DNA from: Halobacteriales archaeon SW_5_68_122
GTDB lineage: Archaea; Halobacteriota; Halobacteria; Halobacteriales; Haloarculaceae
Reading direction: 5' to 3'
NCBI GenBank assembly: GCA_003022815.1
Contig: PXSL01000028.1
Location: forward strand, 1-15,265
Length of the DNA: 15,265 bases
Under the pieces are notes generated by a model. It was given only the letters and a program-made list of their open reading frames with translations, was not told the origin of the DNA and did not search any database. How positions within the stretch are numbered: the stretch's first letter is position 1; each line of letters opens with the position of its first letter. A program made the translations under genes and the position numbers. Positions 1 through 6,822 of this stretch are shown piece by piece.

Positions 1-1330
1 CTGGACGTAGTAGCCGTCGGTCTTGTTGCGGTCGACGGTGACGTGCGTCAGGCCGTGGGCGCGCTTCTCGCGGTCGGCCAGCCCCTCGAACCACGCCTCG
101 GCCTCCTCGTGGCGCGCGACCAGGCCGTCCAACTCCTCGTCGTAGCCGCGCTCGACGAGGCCGCCCTCGTGCAGCGTCTTCGGGGGGTCGTCGGCCAGCG
201 CCGACAGTTCGCCGCGGAGCGCCTCGATGGCGTCGCCGTCCAGCTCCGCCAGCAGGGCCGCCACGGGCGAGTCCGACAGCCGGTCGGCGCCCTCGACCGT
301 CTCCCTGAGTGTCGGCACCAACGCCAGCGTCTCCCGCGCCCGTAATAGCGCATCGGCGCCGGCGCTCCCGGAGACCGCCCGGGAGGCGACCCGCTCGAGG
401 TCGTAGGCCCCGCCGAGCAGTTCGCGAAGGCGCTCGCGCACCAGGGCGTCCTCTGCCAGCGCCCCCACGGCGGCGTGCCGGCGCCGAAGCTCGCCGCGGC
501 GCCGCAGCGGCCGGGTGAGCCGCTCCCTGAGCAGTCGGCCGCCGGCGCTGGTCTCGGTGTGGTCCAATGTCTCCAGCAGCGACCGGCCGCTCCCGGTCAT
601 CGTCTCGGTCAGCTCAAGGTTGCGCTGTGTCGTCGCGTCGACGGCGACGTGGTCGTCCGGCGCGTACGTTCCCAGCCGGGTGACTGACGCCAGCGCGCCC
701 ACGCCCGTCTCGCCGACGTAGTCGACGACGGCGCCGGCGGCCGCGACGCCCGCGCTCTCGAGGCCGACGGTCTCGACGGCCTCGCCGAACTGCTCGCGGA
801 GTGTGTGCCGGGCCCGCCCCGGCGCGAAGGCGTCCGTCTCGTGGAGCGTCAGCCGCGTCTCCAGGCGCTCGCCCAGCGCCGACAGCAACTCGTCGTCGCC
901 GCGGACATCGGGGCCGGGCAGCACCTCGACGGGCGCAAAGCGGTACAGTTCCGTCAGGACGCGCCCCGTCGCGTCCGGGCCCGACACCGACGTCACCCGG
1001 AACCGTCCGGTGGTCAGCTCGCAGAACGCCAGCCCGTAGCCGTCGTCCTCGACGATGCTGGCGAGGTACCGGGCGTCGTCGTCGTCCGGCTCCAGCAGTG
1101 TCCCCGGGGTCACGACACGGGTCACCTCCCGGCTCACGCCGTTGCCGTCGTCGTACTGGTCGGCGATCGCCGCCGGAACCCTTCTCCGAGAGCTTCAGGT
1201 CCAGCTCCTCGCCGACCAGGCGGGCGTCCTCGCCGAAGAACTCGTAGAAGTCGCCCAGCTGCATCGCCAGCACGTCCGCTCCGCTGTCGGCCTTGAGGGC
1301 GAGGAATTCGTCGACGATACCCGATGCCAT
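1..1330 (-). pseudogene. mutS: DNA mismatch repair ATPase MutS, N-terminal part, frame-disrupted
   Basis: MutS recognises mismatched base pairs. The start is residue M1 at base 1330. Residues 1-54 give the mismatch-recognition domain start, with GDFYEFF at 26-32 (the Phe-x-Glu wedge). Near 1160-1180 the frame changes; from there to base 1 another minus frame is fully open and reads as MutS: ADQYDDG, TRVVTPGTLLE, the connector and lever domains, and at the edge a clamp motif DRNKTDGYYVQ. The C-terminal ATPase lies outside the window. Comparison with the family (from memory) shows about 25-27 residues missing at the junction, the stretch that normally holds the PMAGVP motif and the following helix. 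So this is an internal deletion of roughly 75-85 nt that also shifts frame, not a single-base slip. Real inactivation and misassembly cannot be told apart here. Family call is very secure. Confidence 0.9.
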
Positions 1331-1388
1331 GTCCGCATCGGTGGGGGCCGTCGGGTAAAGCGTGACGGAAGCGAGGCGGAAGTAACCG

Positions 1389-1439
1389 ACCCTACCCTAC
1401 TTCGCTCGATCCGATGACCTCGCTCCTGGAGGGTGGGGC
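1389..1439 (-). repeat. Right-end hairpin of an IS200/IS605-like remnant
   Basis: On the minus strand the arms CCCCACCCTC and AGTAGGGTAGGGT flank a loop of about 30 nt rich in GAGCGA-like words. This lies directly downstream of the open frame ending at 1459 and about 60 nt upstream of the mutS start. Hairpins of this C-rich/G-rich form just after tnpB are what I remember from haloarchaeal IS200/IS605 elements; that part is memory, the pairing is visible. Confidence 0.45.
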
Positions 1440-1458
1440 TTTGATGTGGTTCTCGCCC

Positions 1459-1728
1459 TCAGTTGGCGCGACGGGGCGTCTTGTGCGCCCCGCCTACCGG
1501 ACGCCCTTCGGGGTTAGCAAACCCACCATCGGGGGCCGGGCTACTGCGGCCCGTACTGCGCTGGACTTGTGCCAGCACAGCACTATCTGGCAGTACGGGC
1601 GGGCGCAACTTAACGGTTGCCTCCCACCATGTCGGCTTCCTCCCCGGCCTACTTGCGTTATGCTTCCGACTCGGCGTTGGAAGCCCTCGTTCCTTGAGGC
1701 CGGGGGCTCCGTCTTGAAAGACGCCGAC
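1459..1728 (-). pseudogene. Truncated tnpB-like C-terminal coding remnant (89 codons, no start)
   Basis: A minus-strand frame is open for 89 codons from just after a TGA (1729-1731, inside repeat A) to a TGA at 1459-1461. It has no good start codon. The product is basic, unlike the acidic native proteins: it contains APGLKERGLPTPSRKHN, then RPGRKPTWWEATVK, QVQRSTGRSSPAPDGG, and ends KTPRRAN. Such basic, low-complexity tails after the zinc ribbon occur in haloarchaeal TnpB proteins, where the 3' coding end overlaps the guide RNA. No RuvC motif or zinc ribbon is present, so if this is tnpB only the tail survives. Third-position GC is lower than in native genes. Alternative: a pure structured RNA with a chance open frame. 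Confidence 0.4.
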
Positions 1729-1815
1729 TCATAGTGATTGCTGTAACTGTTTACCGGGACGACCGCATGCAATCGTGCGGTCGATCCGGTAATGACGTAC
1801 TGTAACCACTATCAG
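1728..1815 (-). repeat. Palindromic stop-codon repeat, copy A (88 nt)
   Basis: On the minus strand it starts CTGATAGTGGTTACAGTACG and ends CAGCAATCACTATGAG. The two ends are imperfect inverted repeats (about 15 of 18 positions) and the centre is a 10-bp hairpin (1760-1769 with 1774-1783 on the plus strand, one mismatch). The TGA in the first four bases is the stop codon of alaX. The far end abuts the tnpB-like remnant. Nearest relative is copy B at 5505. Confidence 0.85.
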
Positions 1816-2537
1816 TTCTCGCGCAGTTCGAACTCGACTCGCTCGGTGTCTTCACCCTTCGAGCTCCGGTCGACGACCTCGACCCGGCCGATCTCGCTCA
1901 GCAAGTCGACGTGCGTTCCGCCGCACGGGCATATATCGAACCCCTCTATCTCGACGACGCGGAGCGGGTCGACCGACTCGGGAATCAGCTCTAGAAGCGC
2001 CCGCCCCTCGTCGACCTCGCGTTCGGCCGCCTCGCGGGCACGGTTCTCCTTGCGGACGGCGAGGTCACGCTCGATGGCCTCGTTGCTCCGCGTCTCGATG
2101 CGCTCGAGGTCGGACTCGTCGAAATCGGCGGGTTCGAAGTCGATGCGGGACCGCTCCGGCCCAACCTGGTTGCCGGCCGTCCCGGCGCCGTACTCGTCGA
2201 GGACGACCCTGCTGACGACGTGCTGGGCGGTGTGCATCCGGGTGAGCCGGTGGCGGCGGTCGGCGTCGATTTCGGCCTCGACGCGCTCGCCGGCCGCGGG
2301 CGGGTCGCCCTCCAGTCGCCCGATTTCGTGGCGCACGTCGCCGTGGTCCTTCCGGACGCCGTCGATTTCCGCATGGCCCCCCGGCCACGAGAGCGTGCCG
2401 TGGTCCGGCGGCTGGCCGCCGCCCTCCGGGTAGAAGTACGTCCTCTCGAGGACGACGTACTCCTCGGTGGCCTCCGTGACGGTCGCCGAGAACTCGGTCA
2501 CGTCGTCGGAATCGGGGAGGTACAACAGGTCGGTCAT
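1812..2537 (-). CDS. alaX: Alanyl-tRNA editing protein AlaX (AlaX-M type)
   Basis: A free-standing editing domain that hydrolyses Ser (or Gly) wrongly attached to tRNA-Ala, in the cytoplasm. The 241-aa product has the AlaRS-II family signature: YFYPEGGGQPPDHG at 34-47, the zinc motif HTAQH at 102-106, and CGGTH at 205-209, giving the His2-Cys-His metal set. Length fits AlaX-M proteins, which carry the N-terminal glycine-rich beta domain. The start MTDLLYLP is chosen over an upstream in-frame ATG at 2636 because homologous sequence begins here and the plus-strand word ggcaaaagcg (2561-2570, TTTTGCC on the coding strand) is a plausible TATA box about 28 nt upstream. It follows thiDN by 64 nt on the same strand. 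The stop codon lies inside repeat A. The gene is intact. Confidence 0.93.
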   Translation of the reverse strand: MTDLLYLPDSDDVTEFSATVTEATEEYVVLERTYFYPEGGGQPPDHGTLSWPGGHAEIDGVRKDHGDVRHEIGRLEGDPPAAGERVEAEIDADRRHRLTRMHTAQHVVSRVVLDEYGAGTAGNQVGPERSRIDFEPADFDESDLERIETRSNEAIERDLAVRKENRAREAAEREVDEGRALLELIPESVDPLRVVEIEGFDICPCGGTHVDLLSEIGRVEVVDRSSKGEDTERVEFELREN

Positions 2538-2601
2538 CGGGCGCGGGTAGCGGCCCGAGCGGCAAAAGCGGTCGGGGCGGGTGCCTCCGACCGGCCCAGT
2601 C

Positions 2602-3860
2602 TCAGTCGTCGGCGTCGAAACCTGAGACCACTTCACCGTTCAGTTCGAGGACCTGCTCTGCGAGCGTCGTCGCCTCCTCGGCGACGAGTTTCGTCATCGG
2701 CTCCTTGCCGACGGCGCCGCGGTCGACGACCGCGACCGGGCGCTCGCCGTCCGCGAAGGCCTGCCTCGCGCCCCAGTCCATCGTCCCGTCGGCGTCGTCG
2801 GGTTCGGCCGCGCGGTCGTACTCGGCGATCGGCCACTCCAGCGCCGCCAGCGCCGCCTCGACGCCGTCGTCGAACCGGCAGTTGACCGCAAAACGGAGTC
2901 CGGGACGGTACTCCCGCGCCGACAGTAGAAAGCGGGCGACGTGGCTGGAGGCGTCGAACCGGACGCCGCGGTTGGCCCGGACGCCGTCCAGCGTTTTCGT
3001 GACCCGTCCCTCGACGGCCGCCGTCTCGTCGGTCCCCTCGGCGTACGGCGTCGCGCCGACGACGTTCATCCCCACCTCCGGGACCAGCGCGCGGACGTTT
3101 TCGCGCTCGAACCGCCGGACTGCACCCGTAACGGCCTCGGTGGTCGCCTCCCGGGTCGCCTCGTTTCGCAGCGCGACCAGATGGTGGACCGCGCCGGGGC
3201 CCTCGCCGATGTCGTGGTGGTAGCGGACGGCTCGCTCCATGAACGCGACGCTCCGGCCGACGGCGTCGACGAGCGCCTCGCCGTGGGCCAGCCGGGTAGC
3301 GACGGCGGCCGACAGCGCACACCCCGACCCGTGGGTCGCGTCGGTGTCGGTGCGGAGATGACGGGCGACCTCGATCTCGTTCTCGGTCACCAGCACGTCC
3401 AGCACCTCCTCGCCGGGGATGTGGCCGCCCTTCACCAGCGCGGCGTCGGCGCCGGTCGACAGCAGGCGCTGGCCGGCCAGGCCGCGGATTCGGTCAGCAG
3501 GCGGTCGCCGGTCGCCGCGACCATCACTGGGTCGACGACCAGCGGACACTCCAAGTCGGCCGCGTACTCGGTGACCGTCTCGACGAGTTCGGTCGTCGCC
3601 AGCATGCCCGTCTTGACCGCCCGGATGTCGAAATCCGAGAGGACGGCGTCCAGTTGCGCCTCCAATTCGTCGACCGGGAGGACGTAGGTCGACTCGACGC
3701 CGGTCGTGTTCTGTGCGGTCACGGCGGTCAGCGCCGAGACGCCGAATCCGCCCGTTGCCTCGATTGTCTTGAGGTCGGCCTGGATGCCCGCGCCGCCGCC
3801 GGAGTCGCTGCCGGCGATAGTCAGGACGACCGGCTTCTCGGTCGGTGCCGGAACTCGCAT
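2602..3860 (-). pseudogene. thiD: ThiD-ThiN fusion (HMP/HMP-P kinase with thiamine-phosphate synthase domain), frame-disrupted
   Basis: ThiD phosphorylates hydroxymethylpyrimidine and its phosphate; the C-terminal ThiN domain, found in archaea, joins pyrimidine and thiazole to make thiamine phosphate. Start [10 protein letters not shown] at 3860; the ribokinase-fold N-terminus shows [18 protein letters not shown] (14-31) and VVDPVMVAATGDRLLTE (108-124). Around residue 126 (near 3470-3485) the frame changes. The second frame resumes at LAGQRLLSTGADAALVKGGH, continues through the ThiD active-site motif THGSGCALSA, and then runs into ThiN (NVRALVPEVGMNVVGATPYA, GVRFDASSHVARFLLSAR) to the stop at 2602. 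About 35 residues normally between these blocks (the TPNADEA region) are missing, so roughly 100 nt were lost with a shift of frame. Everything else looks intact. Divergent from the 58-aa gene, 46 nt away. Confidence 0.9.
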
Positions 3861-3906
3861 CTCGCCCGGCGAAACGTCTTCGATCCGGCGCGTTCAACCG
3901 CCGCGT

Positions 3907-4083
3907 ATGTACCGCGCTATCCTCCCGAACGGCCAACTCGAGCGTACGTCCTGCCGGAAGGGCGACCACGGCGTGGAGCTGTACGACGACGAGAAGGAAC
4001 TGCTGGCGTTCGTCCCTTACGAGAACCTGGAGGCACTACTTACCGACGCGGCAACGGAGACGACGGGCCGGTCGGTGATGTAA
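3907..4083 (+). CDS. Small protein of unknown function (58 aa)
   Basis: I do not recognise a named family. The product starts [16 protein letters not shown] and contains [24 protein letters not shown], a compact alternation of strand-like and helix-like segments without a signal or membrane segment. It looks like a real gene: acidic, haloarchaeal codon use, a start 46 nt from the divergent thiDN, and a stop 12 nt before the convergent DUF5611 stop, filling the gap neatly. The sequence resembles short beta-hairpin proteins that bind a partner, but no function can be assigned. The single Cys (residue 16) is not part of a zinc pair. Confidence 0.7.
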   Translation: MYRAILPNGQLERTSCRKGDHGVELYDDEKELLAFVPYENLEALLTDAATETTGRSVM

Positions 4084-4095
4084 TCGGACGCGGAA

Positions 4096-4488
4096 TCAGA
4101 CGTTATCGGGCTTCTCGGCGTCGTCTTCCACGGACCGCTTCATCGACTCCCGGCGGGACTTGGCGTCGCGGCCGGTGCACTCGAGCAGGAAGTCGTTCTT
4201 TGCGTCGTTGGCGTCGCCCGCGGCGTCAACGTCGCCGGTCTCCATCAGCTCCTCCAGCTCGCGCTCGTGGAACTCGACGGCGAGTTTGTCCTTCTTGCCG
4301 GAGTAGGATACGGCGCCGGCGACGATTCGGTCGAACACGGGGTTGTCCGGCTTCTCGACGACGTGGAGGTCGCTGCCGTTGAACTCCTCGCTGTTCGTGA
4401 TGGGTCCGAAGTACTCCTCGACGGTCGCTTCTAGGTCCGGGACGCGCTCCTCGAGGTACTCGCCTCGGCGCATCTTGTACTCCTCCAT
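4096..4488 (-). CDS. DUF5611 family protein
   Basis: A 130-aa cytoplasmic protein of a family I remember as DUF5611, widespread in haloarchaea and some methanogens, of unknown function. Recognisable blocks are MEEYKMRRGEYLEER at the start, NPVFDRIVAGAVSYSGKKDKLAV in the middle, and NDFLLECTGRDAKSRRESMKRSVEDD near the end. The motif with Arg-Asp-Ala-Lys-x-Arg-Arg is conserved in the family. It is intact, and lies 25 nt downstream of the zinc-ribbon gene on the same strand, so co-transcription is likely. The name is from memory; the function is unknown. Confidence 0.85.
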   Translation of the reverse strand: MEEYKMRRGEYLEERVPDLEATVEEYFGPITNSEEFNGSDLHVVEKPDNPVFDRIVAGAVSYSGKKDKLAVEFHERELEELMETGDVDAAGDANDAKNDFLLECTGRDAKSRRESMKRSVEDDAEKPDNV

Positions 4489-4513
4489 GGTCGTGGTATC
4501 GGCAGCCGATGGT

Positions 4514-5149
4514 TTACCGATTTCGCTCGCTCGTCAGCCACGCGCCGCAGTCCGGACAGGGGTCGCCGTCCCGGTAGGCCGAGTCGGCGTCGACGCTGAA
4601 CGCACACTCGGTGCAGACGATTTCCCCCTCCGGGACGGTGATGCCGGAGAGGGTCTCCTCGTCCGGCCGGACGGGGTCCTCGTCCACGCCCGCGTCCACG
4701 TTACTGGCATCGGCTGACCTACCGGACGTCGGCGTCTCGTCGGGGTCCCACGACCCCTCGGGGTCGTCGGGCCAGGCGCCGAGTTCCCGCTCGGGTTCGT
4801 CGTCCGTGAGTATCTCCGTGTCCTCCTCGGCGGGGTCGCGGGCCTCGTACTCGTCGGAGTCCAGCGTCTCGCCGGCGTCGCCGGCCCCACCATGGCCGAC
4901 CACACCATCGACCGCCGTGTCCGGGCCGTCGCCGGGGCCGGTCCGCCCGTCGTCGCCGAGGTCGAGTTCCTCCTCGTCGACGACTGCCGTCACCTCGGTG
5001 CTCTCGGAGACGACCCGCTCCTCGCCACAGCGGACGCACCGTTCGATCTCCCGGTGGACGGTCACGACCTCGCTGCCCTGTTCCTCGCGCTCCCGTTTAC
5101 GGTCGGCCGGCTCGAAGGAGTGACCGAGTAGCGAACACTTCAGTCCCAT
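4514..5149 (-). CDS. Haloarchaeal zinc-ribbon protein with long acidic linker (DUF7093-like)
   Basis: The 211-aa product begins MGLKCSLLGHSFEP, has a first CxxC knuckle CVRCGEE near residue 38, a long Asp/Glu/Gly-rich linker (about residues 55-170) with no predicted fold, and a C-terminal pair CTEC ... CPDC in the last 40 residues that together make a zinc ribbon. No catalytic motif is seen. Proteins with this head, linker and tail are common in haloarchaea and uncharacterised; DUF7093 is my recollection of the family name. The start at 5149 is preferred to an in-frame ATG at 5242 because a strong TATA box (TTTTATA) sits about 28 nt upstream, which suits a leaderless transcript. DUF5611 follows 25 nt downstream. 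Confidence 0.82.
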   Translation of the reverse strand: MGLKCSLLGHSFEPADRKREREEQGSEVVTVHREIERCVRCGEERVVSESTEVTAVVDEEELDLGDDGRTGPGDGPDTAVDGVVGHGGAGDAGETLDSDEYEARDPAEEDTEILTDDEPERELGAWPDDPEGSWDPDETPTSGRSADASNVDAGVDEDPVRPDEETLSGITVPEGEIVCTECAFSVDADSAYRDGDPCPDCGAWLTSERNR

Positions 5150-5170
5150 CGTGGTTGTGTGGCCGTCTTG

Positions 5171-5181
5171 AGGGTATAAAA
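5171..5181 (-). promoter_or_regulatory. TATA box for the zinc-ribbon/DUF5611 transcript
   Basis: Plus-strand ggtataaaac reads TTTTATACC on the minus strand, centred about 28 nt upstream of the ATG at 5149. This spacing puts the transcription start at or next to the start codon, the usual leaderless arrangement in haloarchaea. Confidence 0.65.
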
Positions 5182-5240
5182 CTTGAGACGTTGACGGGGG
5201 CGGCGAACGGTTAAGACACCCGCGGGCAAAACCCCCGAAC

Positions 5241-5508
5241 ATGCAGGCGAAGGGGGAGTATCGCGACCGCGAGGAAACGGAGGTCGCGGTGCTCGATGCG
5301 CTCGTCGACCGGACCGAGGAGGGGATGACCGTGTTCGAACTCCGCGCCGACGCCGACGTCGCAGGCCGGTCTCATCACCGTCGAGAACGACGACGACCCG
5401 ATGCGAATCTACCCCGACGACCGCGTCGTGCCGGACCCCGACGACGAGGAGAACGACGCCGGCGACCGCTCGCTGTTCGAGCGCATCCGCGAGCGCCTCG
5501 GCGTCTGA
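5241..5508 (+). pseudogene. Small haloarchaeal protein (DUF6432-like), frame-disrupted
   Basis: The first 40 residues (MQAKGEYRDREETEVAVLDA, then RTEEGMTVFELRADADV) match a small haloarchaeal winged-helix-like family that I recall as DUF6432. At about 5355-5366 the frame changes and the remaining homologous part resumes as QAGLITVENDDDPMRIYPDD, ending RSLFERIRERLGV and TGA at 5506-5508. Family members have a helical stretch of about 14 residues between these blocks (an LEALLxxLK-type helix), which is absent here. So a short out-of-frame internal deletion is likely. Unrepaired, translation would run on in the wrong frame to about 5645, through repeat B. A TATA-like ggttaaga lies at 5209-5216, 28 nt above the ATG. 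Its start region faces the zinc-ribbon gene. Function unknown. Confidence 0.72.
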
Positions 5509-5591
5509 TACTGACTACTGTACATCAGTACCGGATCGACTGCCCGACTTCGGGCGGCCGTACAGTAAACAGTTACAGTAATCAGTATGAT
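5505..5591 (+). repeat. Palindromic stop-codon repeat, copy B (87 nt)
   Basis: It begins CTGATACTGACTACTGTAC and ends ACAGTAATCAGTATGAT. The ends pair with each other and the centre holds GCCCGA-CT-TCGGGC in a longer 11-position stem. About three quarters of positions match copy A, including CTGTA/TACAG words, ACCGGATCGAC, and GTAAACAGTTACAG. The TGA at 5506-5508 is the stop codon of the DUF6432-like gene. It ends 53 nt before the next gene's start, upstream of that gene's promoter. Confidence 0.85.
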
Positions 5592-5644
5592 CGCCCCGCT
5601 GTCGACCCGCGGCTGTTTTACCGCGTCGGCGCCTTATCCCGGTA

Positions 5645-6727
5645 ATGACAGTCGTCGCGGAGCTACACGACGCCCACGGCGCGACGTTCACCGAGCGGGG
5701 CGACCACCGGGTCGTCGCCCACTACGGCCGCCCCGCCCGGACCCACCGCGCGGTCCGGAACGTCGTCGGCGTCATCGAGATGGGCTACGGCGTCGTCGAG
5801 GTGACCGGCGACGACCGCGTCGAGTTCGTCGACAACGCCGTCTCCAACCGGGTCCCCCGCGAGGACGGCCGCGGCGTCTACGCGCTACTGCTCGACCCGC
5901 AGGGCGCCGTCGAGACCGACCTCTACGTGTACAACGCCGACGGCCGCCTGCTCTGTTTCGTCCCGCCGCGGCGGGCCGGGCCGCTGGCCGACGACTGGGC
6001 CGGGAAAACGTTCATCCAGGACGTCGAGGTCCGGGTCGCGACCAACGAGTTCGGCGTCTTCGGCGTCCACGGCCCGAAGGCAACGGAGAAAATCGCCTCC
6101 GTGCTGACCGGCCCCGGCACGCCCGACGACCCCCTTTCGTTCGTCCGCGGGACGCTCGGCGACTGGGGGGTCACCGTCGTCCGCACCGACGACCTGACCG
6201 GCGAGGAGGGCTACGAGGTCATCTGTGCCGCCACCGACGCCGCCGACGTCCTCGACGCGCTGGTCAACCACGGCCTCAATGCCGCGCCCTTCGGCCACAA
6301 CACGTTCGGGAACCTGACGCTTGAGGCCGGCACGCCGTTGTTCGAGACCGAACTCGAGGACAACGTGCCGAACGTCGTCGGCGTCCGCAACGCCTTGGAC
6401 TTCGAGAAGGGCTGTTACGTCGGCCAGGAGGTCGTCTCGAAGATCGAGAACCGCGGCCAGCCGTCACGGCAGCTCGTGGGGCTCCGCCCCGAGGCGGTTC
6501 CCGAGGGCGGCGCCGCGGTGTTCGACGGCGACGAGAGCGTCGGCGAGGTCACGCGCGGCGCAGAGAGTCCGACGCTCGAATCGCCGGCCGCGCTCGCCCT
6601 GGTCGACTTCGGACTCGGGGCCGACGCCGTGACCGTCCGCGTCGACGGCGAGGAAGTGTCGGCCGAGGTGGTCGCGTTGCCGTTCGTCGAGGGGTCGGCC
6701 CGCTCGCGGCGGTTGCCCGAATACTGA
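5645..6727 (+). CDS. YgfZ/GcvT-like folate-binding protein
   Basis: A 360-aa member of the aminomethyltransferase (GcvT) fold superfamily. The signature KGCYVGQE at residues 255-262 is the YgfZ/IBA57-type motif with the conserved Cys. YgfZ proteins bind tetrahydrofolate and help assemble or repair certain Fe-S enzymes; some haloarchaeal members are annotated as GcvT-like, so I do not give a symbol. N-terminal residues GVIEMGYGVVEVTGDDRVEF and the central FGVFGVHGPKATEKI are typical of the tripartite fold. The start at 5645 is supported by TATA-like gctgttttacc about 30 nt upstream. The protein is intact and of usual length. Its TGA at 6725-6727 lies in repeat C. There is no glycine-cleavage H or P gene beside it in the window, which favours the YgfZ role over glycine cleavage. 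Confidence 0.88.
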   Translation: MTVVAELHDAHGATFTERGDHRVVAHYGRPARTHRAVRNVVGVIEMGYGVVEVTGDDRVEFVDNAVSNRVPREDGRGVYALLLDPQGAVETDLYVYNADGRLLCFVPPRRAGPLADDWAGKTFIQDVEVRVATNEFGVFGVHGPKATEKIASVLTGPGTPDDPLSFVRGTLGDWGVTVVRTDDLTGEEGYEVICAATDAADVLDALVNHGLNAAPFGHNTFGNLTLEAGTPLFETELEDNVPNVVGVRNALDFEKGCYVGQEVVSKIENRGQPSRQLVGLRPEAVPEGGAAVFDGDESVGEVTRGAESPTLESPAALALVDFGLGADAVTVRVDGEEVSAEVVALPFVEGSARSRRLPEY

Positions 6728-6786
6728 TAGTGACTACTGTACGTCATTTCGGCATCGACCGAACTACGGCGTGCGGTCGCACCGGG
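6724..6786 (+). repeat. Palindromic stop-codon repeat, copy C (3'-truncated)
   Basis: It begins CTGATAGTGACTACTGTACG, followed by a CGACCG ... CGGTCG stem. It matches A and B through the central hairpin and as far as CACCGGG, then the expected right arm (GTAAACAGTTACAG and the terminal arm) is missing and AT-rich sequence begins (AATTAAAATATG). The TGA at 6725-6727 ends the YgfZ-like gene, and TAG and TGA codons follow in phase. Confidence 0.75.
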
Positions 6787-6797
6787 AATTAAAATAT
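6787..6797 (+). promoter_or_regulatory. TATA box for the small membrane protein
   Basis: aattaaaatat sits about 28-30 nt above the ATG at 6823, consistent with a leaderless start there. A second AT-rich word (gtatataatc, 6809-6818) lies too close to that ATG to serve it. Confidence 0.5.
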
Positions 6798-6822
6798 GTG
6801 TCCCCAGGTATATAATCTGATA

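Larger units (their letters stand above)
1389..1728 (-). mobile_element. Probable IS200/IS605 (tnpB) 3'-end remnant with guide-RNA-like scaffold
   Basis: This is the main stretch without a native gene. Read on the minus strand it is packed with local inverted repeats: CGTCTT/AAGACG next to its 5' end, GCAAC/GTTGC, an 11-bp perfect stem (1549-1559 with 1590-1600) enclosing GCTGG/CCAGC (1560-1564 with 1572-1576), GGGTT/AACCC (1511-1515 with 1520-1524), GGGGCG/CGCCCC (1473-1478 with 1486-1491), then the 1389-1439 hairpin. A structured RNA overlapping the 3' end of tnpB and ending at the element's right end is the known arrangement of omega RNA. The upstream catalytic part of tnpB is absent: the segment stops abruptly at repeat A. 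The tnpB identity is inference. Confidence 0.45.

Noticed and set aside
1389..1728. RNase P RNA or 7S (SRP) RNA for the structured region
   Set aside because: The conserved RNase P words (GAGGAAAGTCC type) and the SRP helix 8 loop are not present on either strand.
1414..1734. A plus-strand open frame of 106 codons ending in LEAGGSVLKDADS
   Set aside because: It overlaps the structured segment read on the minus strand. Its tail faintly resembles a TnpB C-terminus, but the position of the right-end hairpin and the basic minus frame favour the minus strand. The plus reading remains a weaker alternative.
1728..6786. CRISPR array from the three repeats
   Set aside because: Copies are far apart, only about 75% identical and tied to gene ends, with no regular spacers and no cas genes.
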